Positions 16,381 to 27,710 of a DNA stretch of 39,227 nt are shown here, piece after piece (the stretch's first letter is position 1; each line of letters begins with the position of its first letter). Under the pieces are notes generated by a model. It was not told the DNA's origin. It searched no databases and saw nothing but the letters and a program-made list of their open reading frames with translations. Origin of the DNA: Betaproteobacteria bacterium TMED156 (lineage in GTDB: Bacteria > Pseudomonadota > Gammaproteobacteria > Burkholderiales > Burkholderiaceae_A); NCBI GenBank assembly GCA_002171155.1, contig NHHF01000126.1:1-39227 (forward strand). Reading direction: 5' to 3'. The translations under genes and the position numbers were made by a program.

Positions 16381-17003
16381 TTTTTTTCTCCAACAACTGT
16401 GTGAGATTTTATTTTACCATCACTGAGACGCTTTTTAACTCTGTTAAGTTCTTCCTCACTGTTGAATGCTCCCAATCTTACTCTATAAAAAATACTTCCT
16501 GGTTTGGTTTTTTTATATAGCGAAGCCTCAAAGCCCAGAAAGGCTAATTTTGCCCTCATTCTCTCTGCTTCTTCCATTGATCTAAATGCACCCACCTGTA
16601 GGTAATATGTTTTAATTTTTTTCTTTGAATCAACTACACTTTTCTTTTGGGTTATTACTTCTACAGGAGCTGTATCCTTTTTTTTCTTATCCATAGTAGC
16701 GATGTTTTTTTTATTTTTTTCAGAATCACTTATTCTGGATTCTACCTTGTTGATTAGTGACTCCATCTCGTCCGGTGGAAAGATGACCTCTTTCTCAGGT
16801 AAAACTTTCACAATGACTCCATCTGCTTCTGAGTTTGAGTTATTTAGCTTCTTAGGATCAATTAAATTTGTATCATTAAGCCTATCAACAAATGGAACAG
16901 GAGTTTTAGTAACATAAAATGCTATGTAAGCTGCAATGATCAATCCTATTGTCAAACCAAGAAAAAAACTGACCAAACTAAGTCCATATGGTTTTTGCAT
17001 CAT
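16377..17003 (-). CDS. SPOR-domain membrane protein, FtsN-like
   Basis: The 208-residue protein has a short cytoplasmic N-terminus, one transmembrane helix (about 10-30), a charged low-complexity linker, and a C-terminal SPOR domain (about 132-205: Y-Y-L-Q-V-G-A-F, then Y-R-V-R-L-G-A-F). SPOR domains bind glycan strands lacking stem peptides at the division septum, so this is probably a divisome component of the FtsN/DedD kind. It lies between argS and dsbA on the same strand. Genuine FtsN assignment is likely but not proven, because the linker lacks a recognisable FtsN essential helix. Confidence 0.85.
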   Translation of the reverse strand: MMQKPYGLSLVSFFLGLTIGLIIAAYIAFYVTKTPVPFVDRLNDTNLIDPKKLNNSNSEADGVIVKVLPEKEVIFPPDEMESLINKVESRISDSEKNKKNIATMDKKKKDTAPVEVITQKKSVVDSKKKIKTYYLQVGAFRSMEEAERMRAKLAFLGFEASLYKKTKPGSIFYRVRLGAFNSEEELNRVKKRLSDGKIKSHTVVGEKN

Positions 17004-17038
17004 GATTTATGTTTAAAAAGTCCGTTCTGTAAAAATTT

Positions 17039-18838
17039 TTACATTTTTTTTGGAGCCGAAATTCCCAACAAGCTAAGACATCTTTTTAATACAATAGAAA
17101 AAGCCAAAACAAGAAGCAACCTTGAATTTTTTTGAATTTCGTTCTCAACATTTATTTTAGTTTCGTTGTAATAACTATGAAAGTCTCCAGCTAAATCCAT
17201 CAAATAAAAGGTTATCACATGAGGAGACAATTCAGTTACAGCATTATCAATAATTGTTGGAAATTCAGCTAATCGAAGAAACAACCTGGTTTCTTTTTCG
17301 GAATCCAATAAACTTACAATTTTATCAGTATCTTTTGATGTTAATGAATAGAAAAACTCAAGTAAATCTTCATTACATGAACCAGATCCCTTAATCAAGT
17401 TATATGCTCTTGCATAGGCGTATTGAATATAAAAAACTGGATTTTCCTCATTTTGCTTTTTGGCTATGTCCACATCGAACGTGAACTCAGTTTCAGCTTT
17501 TTTGGATATTAAGAAGAACCGAACAACGTCTTTTCCTTTTCTAATTTTTTTGTTTGTTTCAGGATTTTCTGGAAAATTTACATAATCATTATAATTTTCT
17601 ATATTACCTGCCCAACAAATTAAATCTCTTAACGTTACATAAGAACCACTTCGCTTAGATATTTTAACTTCTTTGTGGTCTTTAACAACTTTAACCATTT
17701 TATGAAGAATTGTTTTAGGGAAATCTTTATTTATGCCTTCATCTAGAGCTTGAAGACCAGAGGATACTCTTTTGATAGTTCCATGGTGATCAAAACCTTG
17801 AATGTTTATCGCTTTTTTAAAACCTCTGTTCCATTTTTGAAAGTGGTAGGCCAAGTCTGGAACAAAGTACGTGTAAGCTCCATCAGATTTTCTCATTACT
17901 CTGTCTTTGTCATCTCCATAGATTGAAGATTTAAACCATAATGCAGAATCTTTTTCAAAAGTTTTTTTGTTTTTAGTAATCTTATCTATTACTTTTTCTA
18001 TCTCACCATTTTCGTAAAAAGAAGATTCTAAACAGTAACCGTCAAATGAAACTCCCAAAGCTGCTAAATCATTTTTCTGCTCGCTTCTGATATAACTAAC
18101 TGCAAACTTTTTAATTTCATCGTCCATCTTGTTTTTTTTAATTGATGAAATTTTTCCTTTTATAAAATCTTTTGCAATTTCTTTTATGTAATCTCCTTGA
18201 TACCCATCAACTGGAAATAAGGGGTCACTAGGAGTTATGCCATTCATTCTTGCTTTGACAGAATTAGTTAAATTGTCTATTTGATTACCAGCATCGTTGT
18301 AATAAAACTCTCTAAAAACTTCAGCACCATGAGCTATGAGTATATTGGCGATCGAATCACCTAAGACAGCTTGTCTTGCATGACCAACATGTAATGGGCC
18401 AGTAGGGTTGGCAGAGACATATTCAATAATAATTTTCTGGCCTGAACATTTTTTTTTATTATAACCAAATTCTTTATTTGTAAATATTTCCCTGATAACA
18501 TCAAATTTTGTTCGATCTGAAAACCAAAAATTTATAAAACCTGGGCGTGCGATTTCAATTTTTTTACATAAATTTTTTTCGGTGACAACTTTACTATCTT
18601 CTATAAATTGTAGAATTTTTGATGATATTTCCATTGGATTTGAGTTAAAAATTTTTGAAAGTAAAAAAGCAATATTTGATGAAGCATCTCCATTTCCAGA
18701 ATTTCTTGGGCGCGAAATAGATGCTATGATTTTTTCTTTTGGTAAAATGTTATTTTTTTTAAAGTCTTCAATCTCAAAGCTTTGTAATACAGCTTCGGAA
18801 ACTAAGCTGGAGAGACGTTCTTTCCAATTCGGTAGCAT
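17039..18838 (-). CDS. argS: arginyl-tRNA synthetase
   Basis: ArgRS charges tRNA-Arg with arginine. The 599-residue class I enzyme has the HIGH motif as H-V-G-H (150-153) in N-P-T-G-P-L-H-V-G-H-A-R-Q, and a KMSKS-equivalent K-I-S-K-R-S-G in the middle of the protein. An N-terminal additional domain occupies about 1-110 and the DALR anticodon-binding domain ends the protein. Length is slightly above the E. coli 577 residues. It lies 82 bases downstream of a tRNA-Arg gene on the same strand, so the enzyme and one of its substrates may share a transcript. It heads the argS / SPOR / dsbA run. Confidence 0.97.
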   Translation of the reverse strand: MLPNWKERLSSLVSEAVLQSFEIEDFKKNNILPKEKIIASISRPRNSGNGDASSNIAFLLSKIFNSNPMEISSKILQFIEDSKVVTEKNLCKKIEIARPGFINFWFSDRTKFDVIREIFTNKEFGYNKKKCSGQKIIIEYVSANPTGPLHVGHARQAVLGDSIANILIAHGAEVFREFYYNDAGNQIDNLTNSVKARMNGITPSDPLFPVDGYQGDYIKEIAKDFIKGKISSIKKNKMDDEIKKFAVSYIRSEQKNDLAALGVSFDGYCLESSFYENGEIEKVIDKITKNKKTFEKDSALWFKSSIYGDDKDRVMRKSDGAYTYFVPDLAYHFQKWNRGFKKAINIQGFDHHGTIKRVSSGLQALDEGINKDFPKTILHKMVKVVKDHKEVKISKRSGSYVTLRDLICWAGNIENYNDYVNFPENPETNKKIRKGKDVVRFFLISKKAETEFTFDVDIAKKQNEENPVFYIQYAYARAYNLIKGSGSCNEDLLEFFYSLTSKDTDKIVSLLDSEKETRLFLRLAEFPTIIDNAVTELSPHVITFYLMDLAGDFHSYYNETKINVENEIQKNSRLLLVLAFSIVLKRCLSLLGISAPKKM

Positions 18839-18920
18839 CAGTAGTTTATTTTAATTTTAGTTGATTCAAATACACTTGTAGTTTAACTTTCATTAAGTTT
18901 TTTTACATTTTAATTAAATT

Positions 18921-18996
18921 TGGTGCGTCTGGCAGGAATCGAACCTGCGACCACTGGCTTCGGAGGCCAGAACTCTATCCACTGAGCTACAGACGC
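18921..18996 (-). tRNA. tRNA-Arg (CCG)
   Basis: A complete 76-base cloverleaf on the minus strand, including an encoded CCA. Acceptor GCGTCTG pairs with CAGACGC, the D arm reads TAGCTCAGTGGATAGAG, the anticodon stem CTGGC/GCCAG closes the loop CTCCGAA, giving anticodon CCG, and the T arm has GGTTCGATTCC. It reads CGG arginine codons, which are rare in this AT-rich sequence. Confidence 0.96.
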
Positions 18997-19096
18997 TTAC
19001 CATAACACGAGAATAAGTTATTTTTAAGGTGCTTTGAAACTAACTTAGATATAATAAATCATATAAAAATATTTATAGGTTAAATAAGGTTTTATT

Positions 19097-19606
19097 ATGA
19101 GTGAGAATCCAATCAAAACACCTAAGCAATTGATAATTATTATCATTGCATCTTTCATAATTCCTATTTTTGTAATCGTCCTACTCACCCAATATGTTGC
19201 TAACTTGTCTGCTCCAACTGAAGGGGAAGATGCATACTCTGATGAGGCAGTATCATATAGAATTCAACCTTTAGGATCTCTTTCAACAGAACCTGTTGAG
19301 ATTGACGTAAATTTAGCTAATTCTCAAGCGACAGAATCTACTTTAAAAAAAGTTTCGCTTTCTGGAGAAGAGGTATATAACGCTCGATGCGCTGCATGCC
19401 ATGCAGCTGGCTTATTGCAAGCTCCAAAATTTGGAGACAACGTCGCATGGAAATCTAGACTTTCTCAGGGTTTAGACAAATTAGTATACTCAGCACTCAA
19501 TGGCAAGGGGAGTATGGCTGCTCAAGGCGGAGGAATTCATAGCGACGATGAAATAAAAGGTGCTGTCATTTATCTCTCCAATAACTCTGGCGCTAATTTC
19601 AAATAA
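19097..19606 (+). CDS. membrane-anchored cytochrome c5 family protein
   Basis: The 169-residue protein has an N-terminal membrane anchor (about 12-33) and a periplasmic class I cytochrome c domain. The heme site is C98-A-A-C-H102 and Met140 in G-S-M-A-A-Q-G-G is the likely sixth ligand, with the c5-type G-G-G-x-H-S-D-D-E-I segment after it. Such proteins pass electrons among respiratory complexes in the envelope. The upstream 100 bases between the divergent tRNA-Arg and this gene contain a TATAAT at 19050-19055 without a clear -35 element, and an AAGG sits seven bases before the ATG. It is followed directly by coq7. Confidence 0.9.
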   Translation: MSENPIKTPKQLIIIIIASFIIPIFVIVLLTQYVANLSAPTEGEDAYSDEAVSYRIQPLGSLSTEPVEIDVNLANSQATESTLKKVSLSGEEVYNARCAACHAAGLLQAPKFGDNVAWKSRLSQGLDKLVYSALNGKGSMAAQGGGIHSDDEIKGAVIYLSNNSGANFK

Positions 19607-19610
19607 GACA

Positions 19611-20252
19611 TTGAGAGAAGAAAATAACTCAGATCATTTAATTGGTTTGATAGATAATTTCGTCAAAACTGTTTCGGGAGGCCTTACTGGAACTGGAAGA
19701 GCTAATCCTGGTGATTCAGTAAAAAATTCACCCTTGACTCCTTCTGAATCTCAATATTCCGCAAAACTTATGAGAGTAAATCATTCAGGAGAGGTTGCCG
19801 CTCAGGCTTTATATCAAGGACAACTGTTTTTTGAAAAAGATTCACAACTGGTAGAATATCTTTCCAATGCAGCTAATGAAGAAGCTGATCATCTTATTTG
19901 GACAAGCTCTCAACTGAAAAAACTTAGTTCTCATGAAAGTTATTTTAATTCTCTTTGGTATTTCGGAGCTTTTTTTTTGGGTGTTTTTGCAAGCGTATCT
20001 GGTAAAAGATACTCTACAAGCTTCTTAGCTGAGACTGAGAACCAAGTCGCCGAACACCTCAGGGGACATTTATCTATAATTCCATTAAAAGATAAGTCTT
20101 CAATCTTAGTTATTGAATCCATGCTTGAAGATGAGACAGCGCATGCGAATTGGGCTAAAAATTCAGGAAGTTTCAAGGAGCTTCCCAATATTTTAAAAAG
20201 CCTAATGGGTAACGGTGCTAAAATTATGATTTATTTTTCAAAAAAAACCTAA
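19611..20252 (+). CDS. coq7: 5-demethoxyubiquinol hydroxylase Coq7
   Basis: Coq7 hydroxylates demethoxyubiquinol, a late step of ubiquinone synthesis, using a di-iron centre and O2. From the TTG at 19611 the protein has 213 residues, the normal length, with ligands Glu61 (N-H-S-G-E), Glu91-x-x-His94 (N-E-E-A-D-H), Glu143/Glu148 (E-T-E-N-Q-V-A-E-H), and Glu175-x-x-His178 (E-D-E-T-A-H). The frame is open back to a GTG at 19560, inside the cytochrome gene, but that would overlap it by 47 bases and add non-conserved residues, so the TTG four bases after the cytochrome stop was chosen. Its stop abuts the priA stop with no intervening base. Confidence 0.92.
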   Translation: MREENNSDHLIGLIDNFVKTVSGGLTGTGRANPGDSVKNSPLTPSESQYSAKLMRVNHSGEVAAQALYQGQLFFEKDSQLVEYLSNAANEEADHLIWTSSQLKKLSSHESYFNSLWYFGAFFLGVFASVSGKRYSTSFLAETENQVAEHLRGHLSIIPLKDKSSILVIESMLEDETAHANWAKNSGSFKELPNILKSLMGNGAKIMIYFSKKT

Positions 20253-22307
20253 TCAAAACTCAATTGGGTCTACATCGATATATCCGTTAAATTTTGTTTT
20301 AAGTGTTTTCCATTCCTCTATACTTTTTAATAACATGTGTAGATCTTTTCTTTTTTCTGATTCAATTATCAATTGTCCTCTGTATCGTTCTGATACTTTT
20401 AAAGGATAAACAGGCAATGGTCCGTTTACTGAAATAGTATTTTTTTTTGTTGGTAAAACTTTTTCAATAAACTCACAAATCATATTTAATAAGGTTGATA
20501 AACCAAAGTTAAGAATTTTCTCTTCCTTATGTGACATTCTTATAGAAGCTATATTTGTAAATGGAGGTAAACAATGTTTTCTTCTTTCTTCCATAACTTT
20601 TTTATAAAATCCTTCTAAATCAGAATTTATCAAATATTCAAAAAATTTGTTTTTTGGATTTCTTGTTTCTAAAACAACTTCAGCTTCTTTTTCACACTGG
20701 CCAAAGTGCCGACCAGCTCTTCCAGCAACTTGAATTAGTGAAGCAAATAGTCTTTCCGGGGCTCTAAAATCTGTATTTTTTAACTGAGAGTCTACGTCTA
20801 TTGCCAAAACTAAGCCTAATTTAGGAAAATCATGACCTTTGGCCATCATTTGTGTTCCAACAATAATATCAAAGCCACCATTAAGTATCTGACTTAAATT
20901 TTTTGCAAGAAGTTTACGTCCTTTAATTCTTTGTCTGTCCATCCTTACAATTCTTGCTTTTGGAAACATTCTTTCCAATGTTACTTCAATCTTTTCTGTA
21001 CCCTTACCAATTGCCTGTATATCCATATTTGAACATTCTGGACATATTTTAGACACCCTATTTTTTGAGCCACAATGATGACAAATTAATGTCCATATAT
21101 TATTTTTCTTATGAAGCACCATGTGTGCTTCACAATAAATACAACTTGCTGCCCACCCGCATTCTCTACATCCTAAAATTGGAGCCCATCCTTTTCTATT
21201 TATATAAACGAGAACTTGAAGGTTATTATCAAGGGTAAGCCGTATTCTCTCTTCTGAATATTTGCTCACACCAGATCTTTCACCTTGAGAGTCTAATTCA
21301 ATTGTCTTAACTAATGCCTTAGGACTTTTTGTAGCTTGTTTAGACAATACAATTTTCTGATATTTTTCTTTTTTGACTAAGAACCATGATTCGATACTAG
21401 GTGTCGCAGAACCAAGAATAATTTTTCCCGAGACCGATTGAACTCTCCACAATGCTAAGTTTTTTGCGGAATACCTTAAACCCTCTTGTTGTTTAAATGA
21501 TGTATCGTGTTCCTCATCAACTATTACTAGATTTAATTTTGGAAGTGGTAAAAAAACAGATAGTCTAGTACCAATAATTAGTGATGGAAATCCCATTGAA
21601 GAAGAAATCCAAACCTTGCTTCTACTTAGGGCTGTTTGTTCGCTATGAAACAAATTAATCTCAACCCCTTTAAGCATTTCTCTCATATTTTTTTCTAATT
21701 GCGGAGTCAACCCAATTTCAGGGACTAAGAGAAGTATTTGTGAGGTTGGATATTTTTTTATAGTTTGTTGAATAATTTCGGCATAAACCCTTGTTTTACC
21801 TGAGCCAGTTACCCCATGCAAAAGTACAGGTTTTTCGGAAGCATTAATTTCCTTGACTGCTTTTTTTTGCTCTTGATTCAAATGTAATTTTTCAAACTGC
21901 GGATGATTTCTATTTTTTTCCTTAGTGTTACTAACTAGTTGATCAGCACGTATTTCTTTGTTTTTTTTTTGGCCTAATAAATAAGTTTTATGATCTTTTA
22001 GTGTTCTTGGCATTGAGCTAAAAACCGTTTGTCCGATAGACTTGTGATAGTAATTGGAAGCAAAAATCGCAAATGATAACCATCGATCGTTCATTTTAGG
22101 AAGTTGAGTAACTATTGAATGTACTTTTTTTAACTTTACATGAGAACTAATTTTTACTTTTTTCCCAAGTATTAAACCTATTTGTAATTTGTTTCTGAGT
22201 GGAATCAAGACCCACCTTCCTTTTACCTCCTCAAATTTGTTGTCAGTTTCTAATTCATAATCTAGTGGTCCGATCTGAGGCAGATCAACAGCCACCTGAA
22301 CAATCAT
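20253..22307 (-). CDS. priA: primosomal replication restart helicase PriA
   Basis: PriA recognises stalled forks and reloads the replicative helicase. The 684-residue protein has an N-terminal 3'-DNA-binding domain (about 1-105), Walker A G-V-T-G-S-G-K-T (165-172), Walker B D-E-E-H-D (264-268), and a zinc module with four C-x-x-C pairs around residues 400-445 (C-R-E-C, C-I-Y-C, C-H-H-C, C-P-E-C). The helicase C lobe with Q-V-A-G-R-A-G-R follows. The ATG overlaps the hemE stop by four bases. It is the last gene of the minus-strand run that starts at atpI. Confidence 0.97.
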   Translation of the reverse strand: MIVQVAVDLPQIGPLDYELETDNKFEEVKGRWVLIPLRNKLQIGLILGKKVKISSHVKLKKVHSIVTQLPKMNDRWLSFAIFASNYYHKSIGQTVFSSMPRTLKDHKTYLLGQKKNKEIRADQLVSNTKEKNRNHPQFEKLHLNQEQKKAVKEINASEKPVLLHGVTGSGKTRVYAEIIQQTIKKYPTSQILLLVPEIGLTPQLEKNMREMLKGVEINLFHSEQTALSRSKVWISSSMGFPSLIIGTRLSVFLPLPKLNLVIVDEEHDTSFKQQEGLRYSAKNLALWRVQSVSGKIILGSATPSIESWFLVKKEKYQKIVLSKQATKSPKALVKTIELDSQGERSGVSKYSEERIRLTLDNNLQVLVYINRKGWAPILGCRECGWAASCIYCEAHMVLHKKNNIWTLICHHCGSKNRVSKICPECSNMDIQAIGKGTEKIEVTLERMFPKARIVRMDRQRIKGRKLLAKNLSQILNGGFDIIVGTQMMAKGHDFPKLGLVLAIDVDSQLKNTDFRAPERLFASLIQVAGRAGRHFGQCEKEAEVVLETRNPKNKFFEYLINSDLEGFYKKVMEERRKHCLPPFTNIASIRMSHKEEKILNFGLSTLLNMICEFIEKVLPTKKNTISVNGPLPVYPLKVSERYRGQLIIESEKRKDLHMLLKSIEEWKTLKTKFNGYIDVDPIEF

Positions 22308-23371
22308 AAATTTCTCGAACTAAATTTTCTAACAGCATCTACAAGGCATGAAACATTTTCAGGTGGAGTAAATTGAGAGATTCCGTGGCCTAGATTGAAT
22401 ATATGTCCAGTAGAAAACCCATTTACAAGAAATTTATCTATCGTAGATTTAACTTCTTTCTCTATATAATTTGTATCCCCAAGCAAAACTGATGGGTCTA
22501 AATTGCCCTGAAGTGAACATCTTTCTCCTATTTCTTTGATTACTCTTGGAATATTTGCAGTCCAATCTAAGCCAACAACATTACATCCTGAGTTGGCTAT
22601 TTCTAAAGCTGAATTAGATTTGCCTTTTGAGAATAAGATAACTGGCAAAAGTGGAAAATTAGCATGCAAATTTTTGACAATTTGATTTAAATAATTCAAT
22701 GAAAATTTTTTATACTGCTGGTCATTAAGAAGCCCCCCCCAAGTGTCAAAAATCATTATGATATCGGCACCTGCTTTATGTTGCATCACACAATAATCTA
22801 AAATTATTTTTTCTAATTTTTTAAGTAAAACCTCTAGCGCTTGAGGATTTTTATACATCCAACTTCTCGTAGTCATAAAATCATCTTTGCTGGAACCTCC
22901 AGATGTCATATAGCATGCAAGCGTCCAAGGACTACCAGAAAAACCAATTAATGGTATTTGACAATCTAAATTTCTTTTAATGGTTGAAACTGCATCTTCA
23001 ACATAGGCTAGTTCAAGGTTGGGATCAATCGCAGGAAGTTCAAAAATTGCTTTTTCATTATCAATCACCTTTGAAAATTTTGGCCCATGTCCTTCTACAA
23101 AATTTAAACCTAATCCCATTGCATCAGGAATAGTCAAAATGTCTGAAAACAAAATAGCAGCATCAAGGTTAAATCTTTCTATTGGTTGTATGGTGACTTC
23201 ACAAGCATACTCAGCAGATTTACACAAGTTCATGAAAGAGCCAGCTTTTTTCCTAATTGCATTATATTCTGGAAGGTATCTTCCAGCTTGTCGCATTAAC
23301 CAAACGGGTGTTCTTTCAACAGGCTCTTTTTTTATTGCCCTTAAAATCAGATCCCTTTTAATGGATTTTAT
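22304..23371 (-). CDS. hemE: uroporphyrinogen decarboxylase HemE, with non-standard start
   Basis: HemE decarboxylates uroporphyrinogen III to coproporphyrinogen III in heme synthesis. Motifs M-R-Q-A-G-R-Y-L-P-E-Y, F-S-D-I-L-T-I-P-D-A-M-G, and the C-terminal F-N-L-G-H-G-I are all present. The first in-frame ATG (23296) lies inside the M-R-Q-A-G-R motif and would drop about 25 conserved residues. The frame upstream encodes a good match to them (R-D-L-I-L-R-A-I-K-K-E-P-V-E-R-T-P-V-W-L), but between the upstream stop and that ATG there is no ATG, GTG or TTG. An ATA at 23371, overlapping the atpC stop, has AGGGG six bases upstream and would give 355 residues, close to the E. coli 354; ATT at 23362 is an alternative. 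The gene follows atpC directly. Confidence 0.88.
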   Translation of the reverse strand: MKSIKRDLILRAIKKEPVERTPVWLMRQAGRYLPEYNAIRKKAGSFMNLCKSAEYACEVTIQPIERFNLDAAILFSDILTIPDAMGLGLNFVEGHGPKFSKVIDNEKAIFELPAIDPNLELAYVEDAVSTIKRNLDCQIPLIGFSGSPWTLACYMTSGGSSKDDFMTTRSWMYKNPQALEVLLKKLEKIILDYCVMQHKAGADIIMIFDTWGGLLNDQQYKKFSLNYLNQIVKNLHANFPLLPVILFSKGKSNSALEIANSGCNVVGLDWTANIPRVIKEIGERCSLQGNLDPSVLLGDTNYIEKEVKSTIDKFLVNGFSTGHIFNLGHGISQFTPPENVSCLVDAVRKFSSRNL

Positions 23372-23793
23372 TTTTTTCCCCTGTATTTTTCAATTGCTGA
23401 CAATTCAGCTATAGCAAATGCCAGCTCAGCATGAGCTTTTGCCAAATCTATATCTCCAATACTACCTTTTTGAATCAAGTTTTCAGCGTTTCTTTTTGCT
23501 TCTAAAGACCTTTCCTTGTCAATCCCTTCTGCTCTGATAACTGTGTCAGCAAGAACCGTGACTAAATCAGGCTGCACCTCTAATACTCCGCCCGCAACAA
23601 CTAGAAATTTTTCATTTCCTTCTATATCTTTATACTTTAAAGTGCCTGGTTTAATCCTGGTAATTAAGGGAGTATGTTTTGGGTAAATTCCTAGCTCACC
23701 ATCTTCGCCAGGAACGACAACAAACAAGACTTGTCCTGAAAAAATACTATCATGAGCTGAAACAACTTCTAGTTTTAAGTTATTATTCATCAA
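23368..23793 (-). CDS. atpC: F1 ATP synthase epsilon subunit
   Basis: The 141-residue subunit links the rotor to the F1 head and restrains ATP hydrolysis. It shows the N-terminal beta-sandwich (V-V-P-G-E-D-G-E-L-G-I-Y-P-K-H-T-P-L-I at about 28-46, G-G-V-L-E-V near 67-72, V-L-A-D-T-V near 80-85) and the C-terminal helical hairpin from about residue 90. It is the last ATP synthase gene in the canonical order and six bases from atpD. Its stop overlaps the probable unusual start of hemE. Confidence 0.96.
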   Translation of the reverse strand: MMNNNLKLEVVSAHDSIFSGQVLFVVVPGEDGELGIYPKHTPLITRIKPGTLKYKDIEGNEKFLVVAGGVLEVQPDLVTVLADTVIRAEGIDKERSLEAKRNAENLIQKGSIGDIDLAKAHAELAFAIAELSAIEKYRGKK

Positions 23794-23799
23794 AAATAC

Positions 23800-25227
<1,428 letters not shown>

Positions 25228-25239
25228 CTAAACTTAAAT

Positions 25240-26106
25240 TTATACGGCAGATGCACCTGCAACTATTTCTGACAATTCTTTAGTTATTCCAGCCTGTCTT
25301 GTTTTATTGTAAACAAGTTTTAATTCATCAATAACATTACCAGCGTTATCTGTTGCTGCCTTCATTGCAACCATTCTAGCCGATTGTTCTGATGCAATGT
25401 TCTCAACAACTGACTGAAAAACTATCGACTCAACATATCTTTTGAGAAGTTCGTCAATAACTGTTTTTGAGTCAGGTTCATACAAATAATCCCAAGTATA
25501 TTTACTTGAAATTTGAAAATTTTTTGATGTTAACGGCAACAATTGTTCAATGCAAGGGTCTTGTTTCATGGTGTTAACAAACTTATTCGAGCAAACAAAT
25601 AATTTTCCTATTTGGTCATTCTCGAAGAGTTCAAAAAGAGCTTTAGTAGATCCAATAAATTTCTCTAAATTTGGTGAATCTCCAAGGTTTGTCGAGCTGG
25701 CAACTACATTTACACCTATACGATTTAAAAACCCGAATGCTTTGTTACCAAGTGCAACTGAAACAATTTCTTTCCCTTCTGACTCAACCTCCTTAATTTT
25801 ATTTAAAACTTGTCGAAACAAGTTTGTATTAAGTCCTCCACATAATCCTTTATCAGTTGAAACAACTATTAAACCAACTTTATTTGACTTGTCATTAGTT
25901 CTAATAAATGGATGAACATATTCTGAATTGGCTTGTGAAAGATGACTAGCAATAGCTCGGATTTTGTTGGAATAAGGTCTAGCAGAATGCATGCGACTCT
26001 GTGCTTTACGCATTTTGGAGGCAGCAACCATTTCCATCGCTTTGGTTATTTTTTTTGTATTTTCAACACTTTTAATTTTATCTCGGATTTCTTTTCCGGC
26101 TGCCAT
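25240..26106 (-). CDS. atpG: F1 ATP synthase gamma subunit
   Basis: The 288-residue central stalk subunit rotates within the alpha3-beta3 head. The N-terminal coiled-coil helix reads [20 protein letters not shown] and [11 protein letters not shown], the central domain has [13 protein letters not shown], and the C-terminal helix carries M-K-A-A-T-D-N-A and Y-N-K-T-R-Q-A-x-I-T-K-E-L, both highly conserved. Length and order are canonical. Confidence 0.97.
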   Translation of the reverse strand: MAAGKEIRDKIKSVENTKKITKAMEMVAASKMRKAQSRMHSARPYSNKIRAIASHLSQANSEYVHPFIRTNDKSNKVGLIVVSTDKGLCGGLNTNLFRQVLNKIKEVESEGKEIVSVALGNKAFGFLNRIGVNVVASSTNLGDSPNLEKFIGSTKALFELFENDQIGKLFVCSNKFVNTMKQDPCIEQLLPLTSKNFQISSKYTWDYLYEPDSKTVIDELLKRYVESIVFQSVVENIASEQSARMVAMKAATDNAGNVIDELKLVYNKTRQAGITKELSEIVAGASAV

Positions 26107-26126
26107 ATTTTCAACCTTGAAATATA

Positions 26127-27671
26127 TTATTTAAATTGATTTTTAAAATCTGAAATTGCGTCATTAAGTTTTTTCTCAGTTATTTCTGTTAACTTTTGAT
26201 CTTTCTCAATATCTGCCAATAACTTTGAGTAAGTTTCTGAATTTTTGAGATAATTGTGCAAATTTGACTCAAATTTAAGTACATCAGCTAATTCAACATC
26301 ATCAAAAAAACCTTCATTAACTGCGTATAGAGATACCGCCATTATAGAAATTGGGAGTGGAGAGTATTGAGGTTGCTTAAGTAATTCAGTTACTCTTGCG
26401 CCTCTGTCAAGTTGTTTTCTAGTTGCATCGTCCAAATCAGATGCAAACTGGGCAAATGCTGCTAGCTCCCTATATTGCGCTAAGTCAGTTCTTATTCCAC
26501 CAGACAAGCTTTTAATCAATTTTGTTTGTGCAGCACCACCAACTCTGGATACAGAAATACCTGCATTAATTGCAGGTCTAATGCCAGAATTAAAAAGATT
26601 TGTTTCCAAAAAAATTTGACCATCTGTAATTGAAATGACATTAGTAGGAACAAAAGCAGATACATCTCCAGCCTGAGTTTCAATTATTGGCAAGGCTGTT
26701 AACGACCCAGTTTTACCTTTGACTTTTCCATCAGTTAATTTTTCTACATAATCTTCATTAACTCTAGCTGCTCTTTCAAGCAATCGTGAATGTAAATAGA
26801 ACACGTCACCAGGGAAAGCTTCTCTACCTGGTGGCCTTCTTAAAAGAAGTGAAACTTGTCTATAAGCAACTGCTTGTTTGGATAAATCATCATAGATTAT
26901 TAATGCATCTTCACCTTTGTCTCTAAAATACTCTCCCATAGCACATCCTGAATAGGGCGCAATGTACTGCATTGCAGCAGAATCGGATGCAGCTGCAGCA
27001 ATAACTATTGAGTATTCCAATGCTCCGTTCTGCTCAAGTGATCTAACAACATTTTTTATAGATGAAGCCTTTTGACCAATTGCAACATATATACAAATAA
27101 CATCTTTTCCTTTTTGGTTAATTATCGTGTCAATAGCTATTGCCGTTTTACCAGTTTGCCTATCACCGATAATCAATTCCCTTTGTCCCCTGCCAATTGG
27201 GACCATAGAATCAATAGCTTTAAGACCTGTTTGCAGGGGTTGTGAAACAGATTTACGGGCTATAACACCCGGTGCAATTCTTTCAATTGGGGCGGTCTCT
27301 TCATTTGGTATTTCGCCCTTGCCATCAATTGGCTGACCAAGGGAGTTAACAACCCTACCCATCAAATCAGGGCCAACAGGAACTTCTAAAATCCTACCAG
27401 TACATTTAACTGTATCACCTTCAGAAATATGTTCATATTCCCCCAGAATCACAGCTCCTACTGAGTCCCTCTCCAAGTTTAAAGCAAGCCCAAAAGTTCC
27501 ACCCGTAAATTCTAGCATTTCACCTTGCATTGCTTCAGACAAGCCATGAACTTTACAAATGCCGTCAGTTACAGAAATGACTGTTCCTTGGGTACTAGTC
27601 TCTGTCTTTTCTTCAAGACCCTTTATTTTGTTTTTGATCAGTTCACTGATTTCTGCTGAATTAAGCTGCAT
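26127..27671 (-). CDS. atpA: F1 ATP synthase alpha subunit
   Basis: The 514-residue non-catalytic nucleotide-binding subunit alternates with beta in F1. Walker A G-D-R-Q-T-G-K-T is at 169-176, and the arginine finger segment S-R-V-G-G-A-A-Q is in the last third. The start M-Q-L-N-S-A-E-I-S matches beta- and gammaproteobacterial alpha subunits. About 40 bases separate it from atpH. Confidence 0.98.
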   Translation of the reverse strand: MQLNSAEISELIKNKIKGLEEKTETSTQGTVISVTDGICKVHGLSEAMQGEMLEFTGGTFGLALNLERDSVGAVILGEYEHISEGDTVKCTGRILEVPVGPDLMGRVVNSLGQPIDGKGEIPNEETAPIERIAPGVIARKSVSQPLQTGLKAIDSMVPIGRGQRELIIGDRQTGKTAIAIDTIINQKGKDVICIYVAIGQKASSIKNVVRSLEQNGALEYSIVIAAAASDSAAMQYIAPYSGCAMGEYFRDKGEDALIIYDDLSKQAVAYRQVSLLLRRPPGREAFPGDVFYLHSRLLERAARVNEDYVEKLTDGKVKGKTGSLTALPIIETQAGDVSAFVPTNVISITDGQIFLETNLFNSGIRPAINAGISVSRVGGAAQTKLIKSLSGGIRTDLAQYRELAAFAQFASDLDDATRKQLDRGARVTELLKQPQYSPLPISIMAVSLYAVNEGFFDDVELADVLKFESNLHNYLKNSETYSKLLADIEKDQKLTEITEKKLNDAISDFKNQFK

Positions 27672-27710
27672 TATTACTCCTAAATTACTTATTATTCTTG
27701 TTTATCAATG

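Noticed and set aside
25550..25915. 121-residue plus-strand open frame
   Set aside because: It is antisense to atpG and shows no motif of its own.
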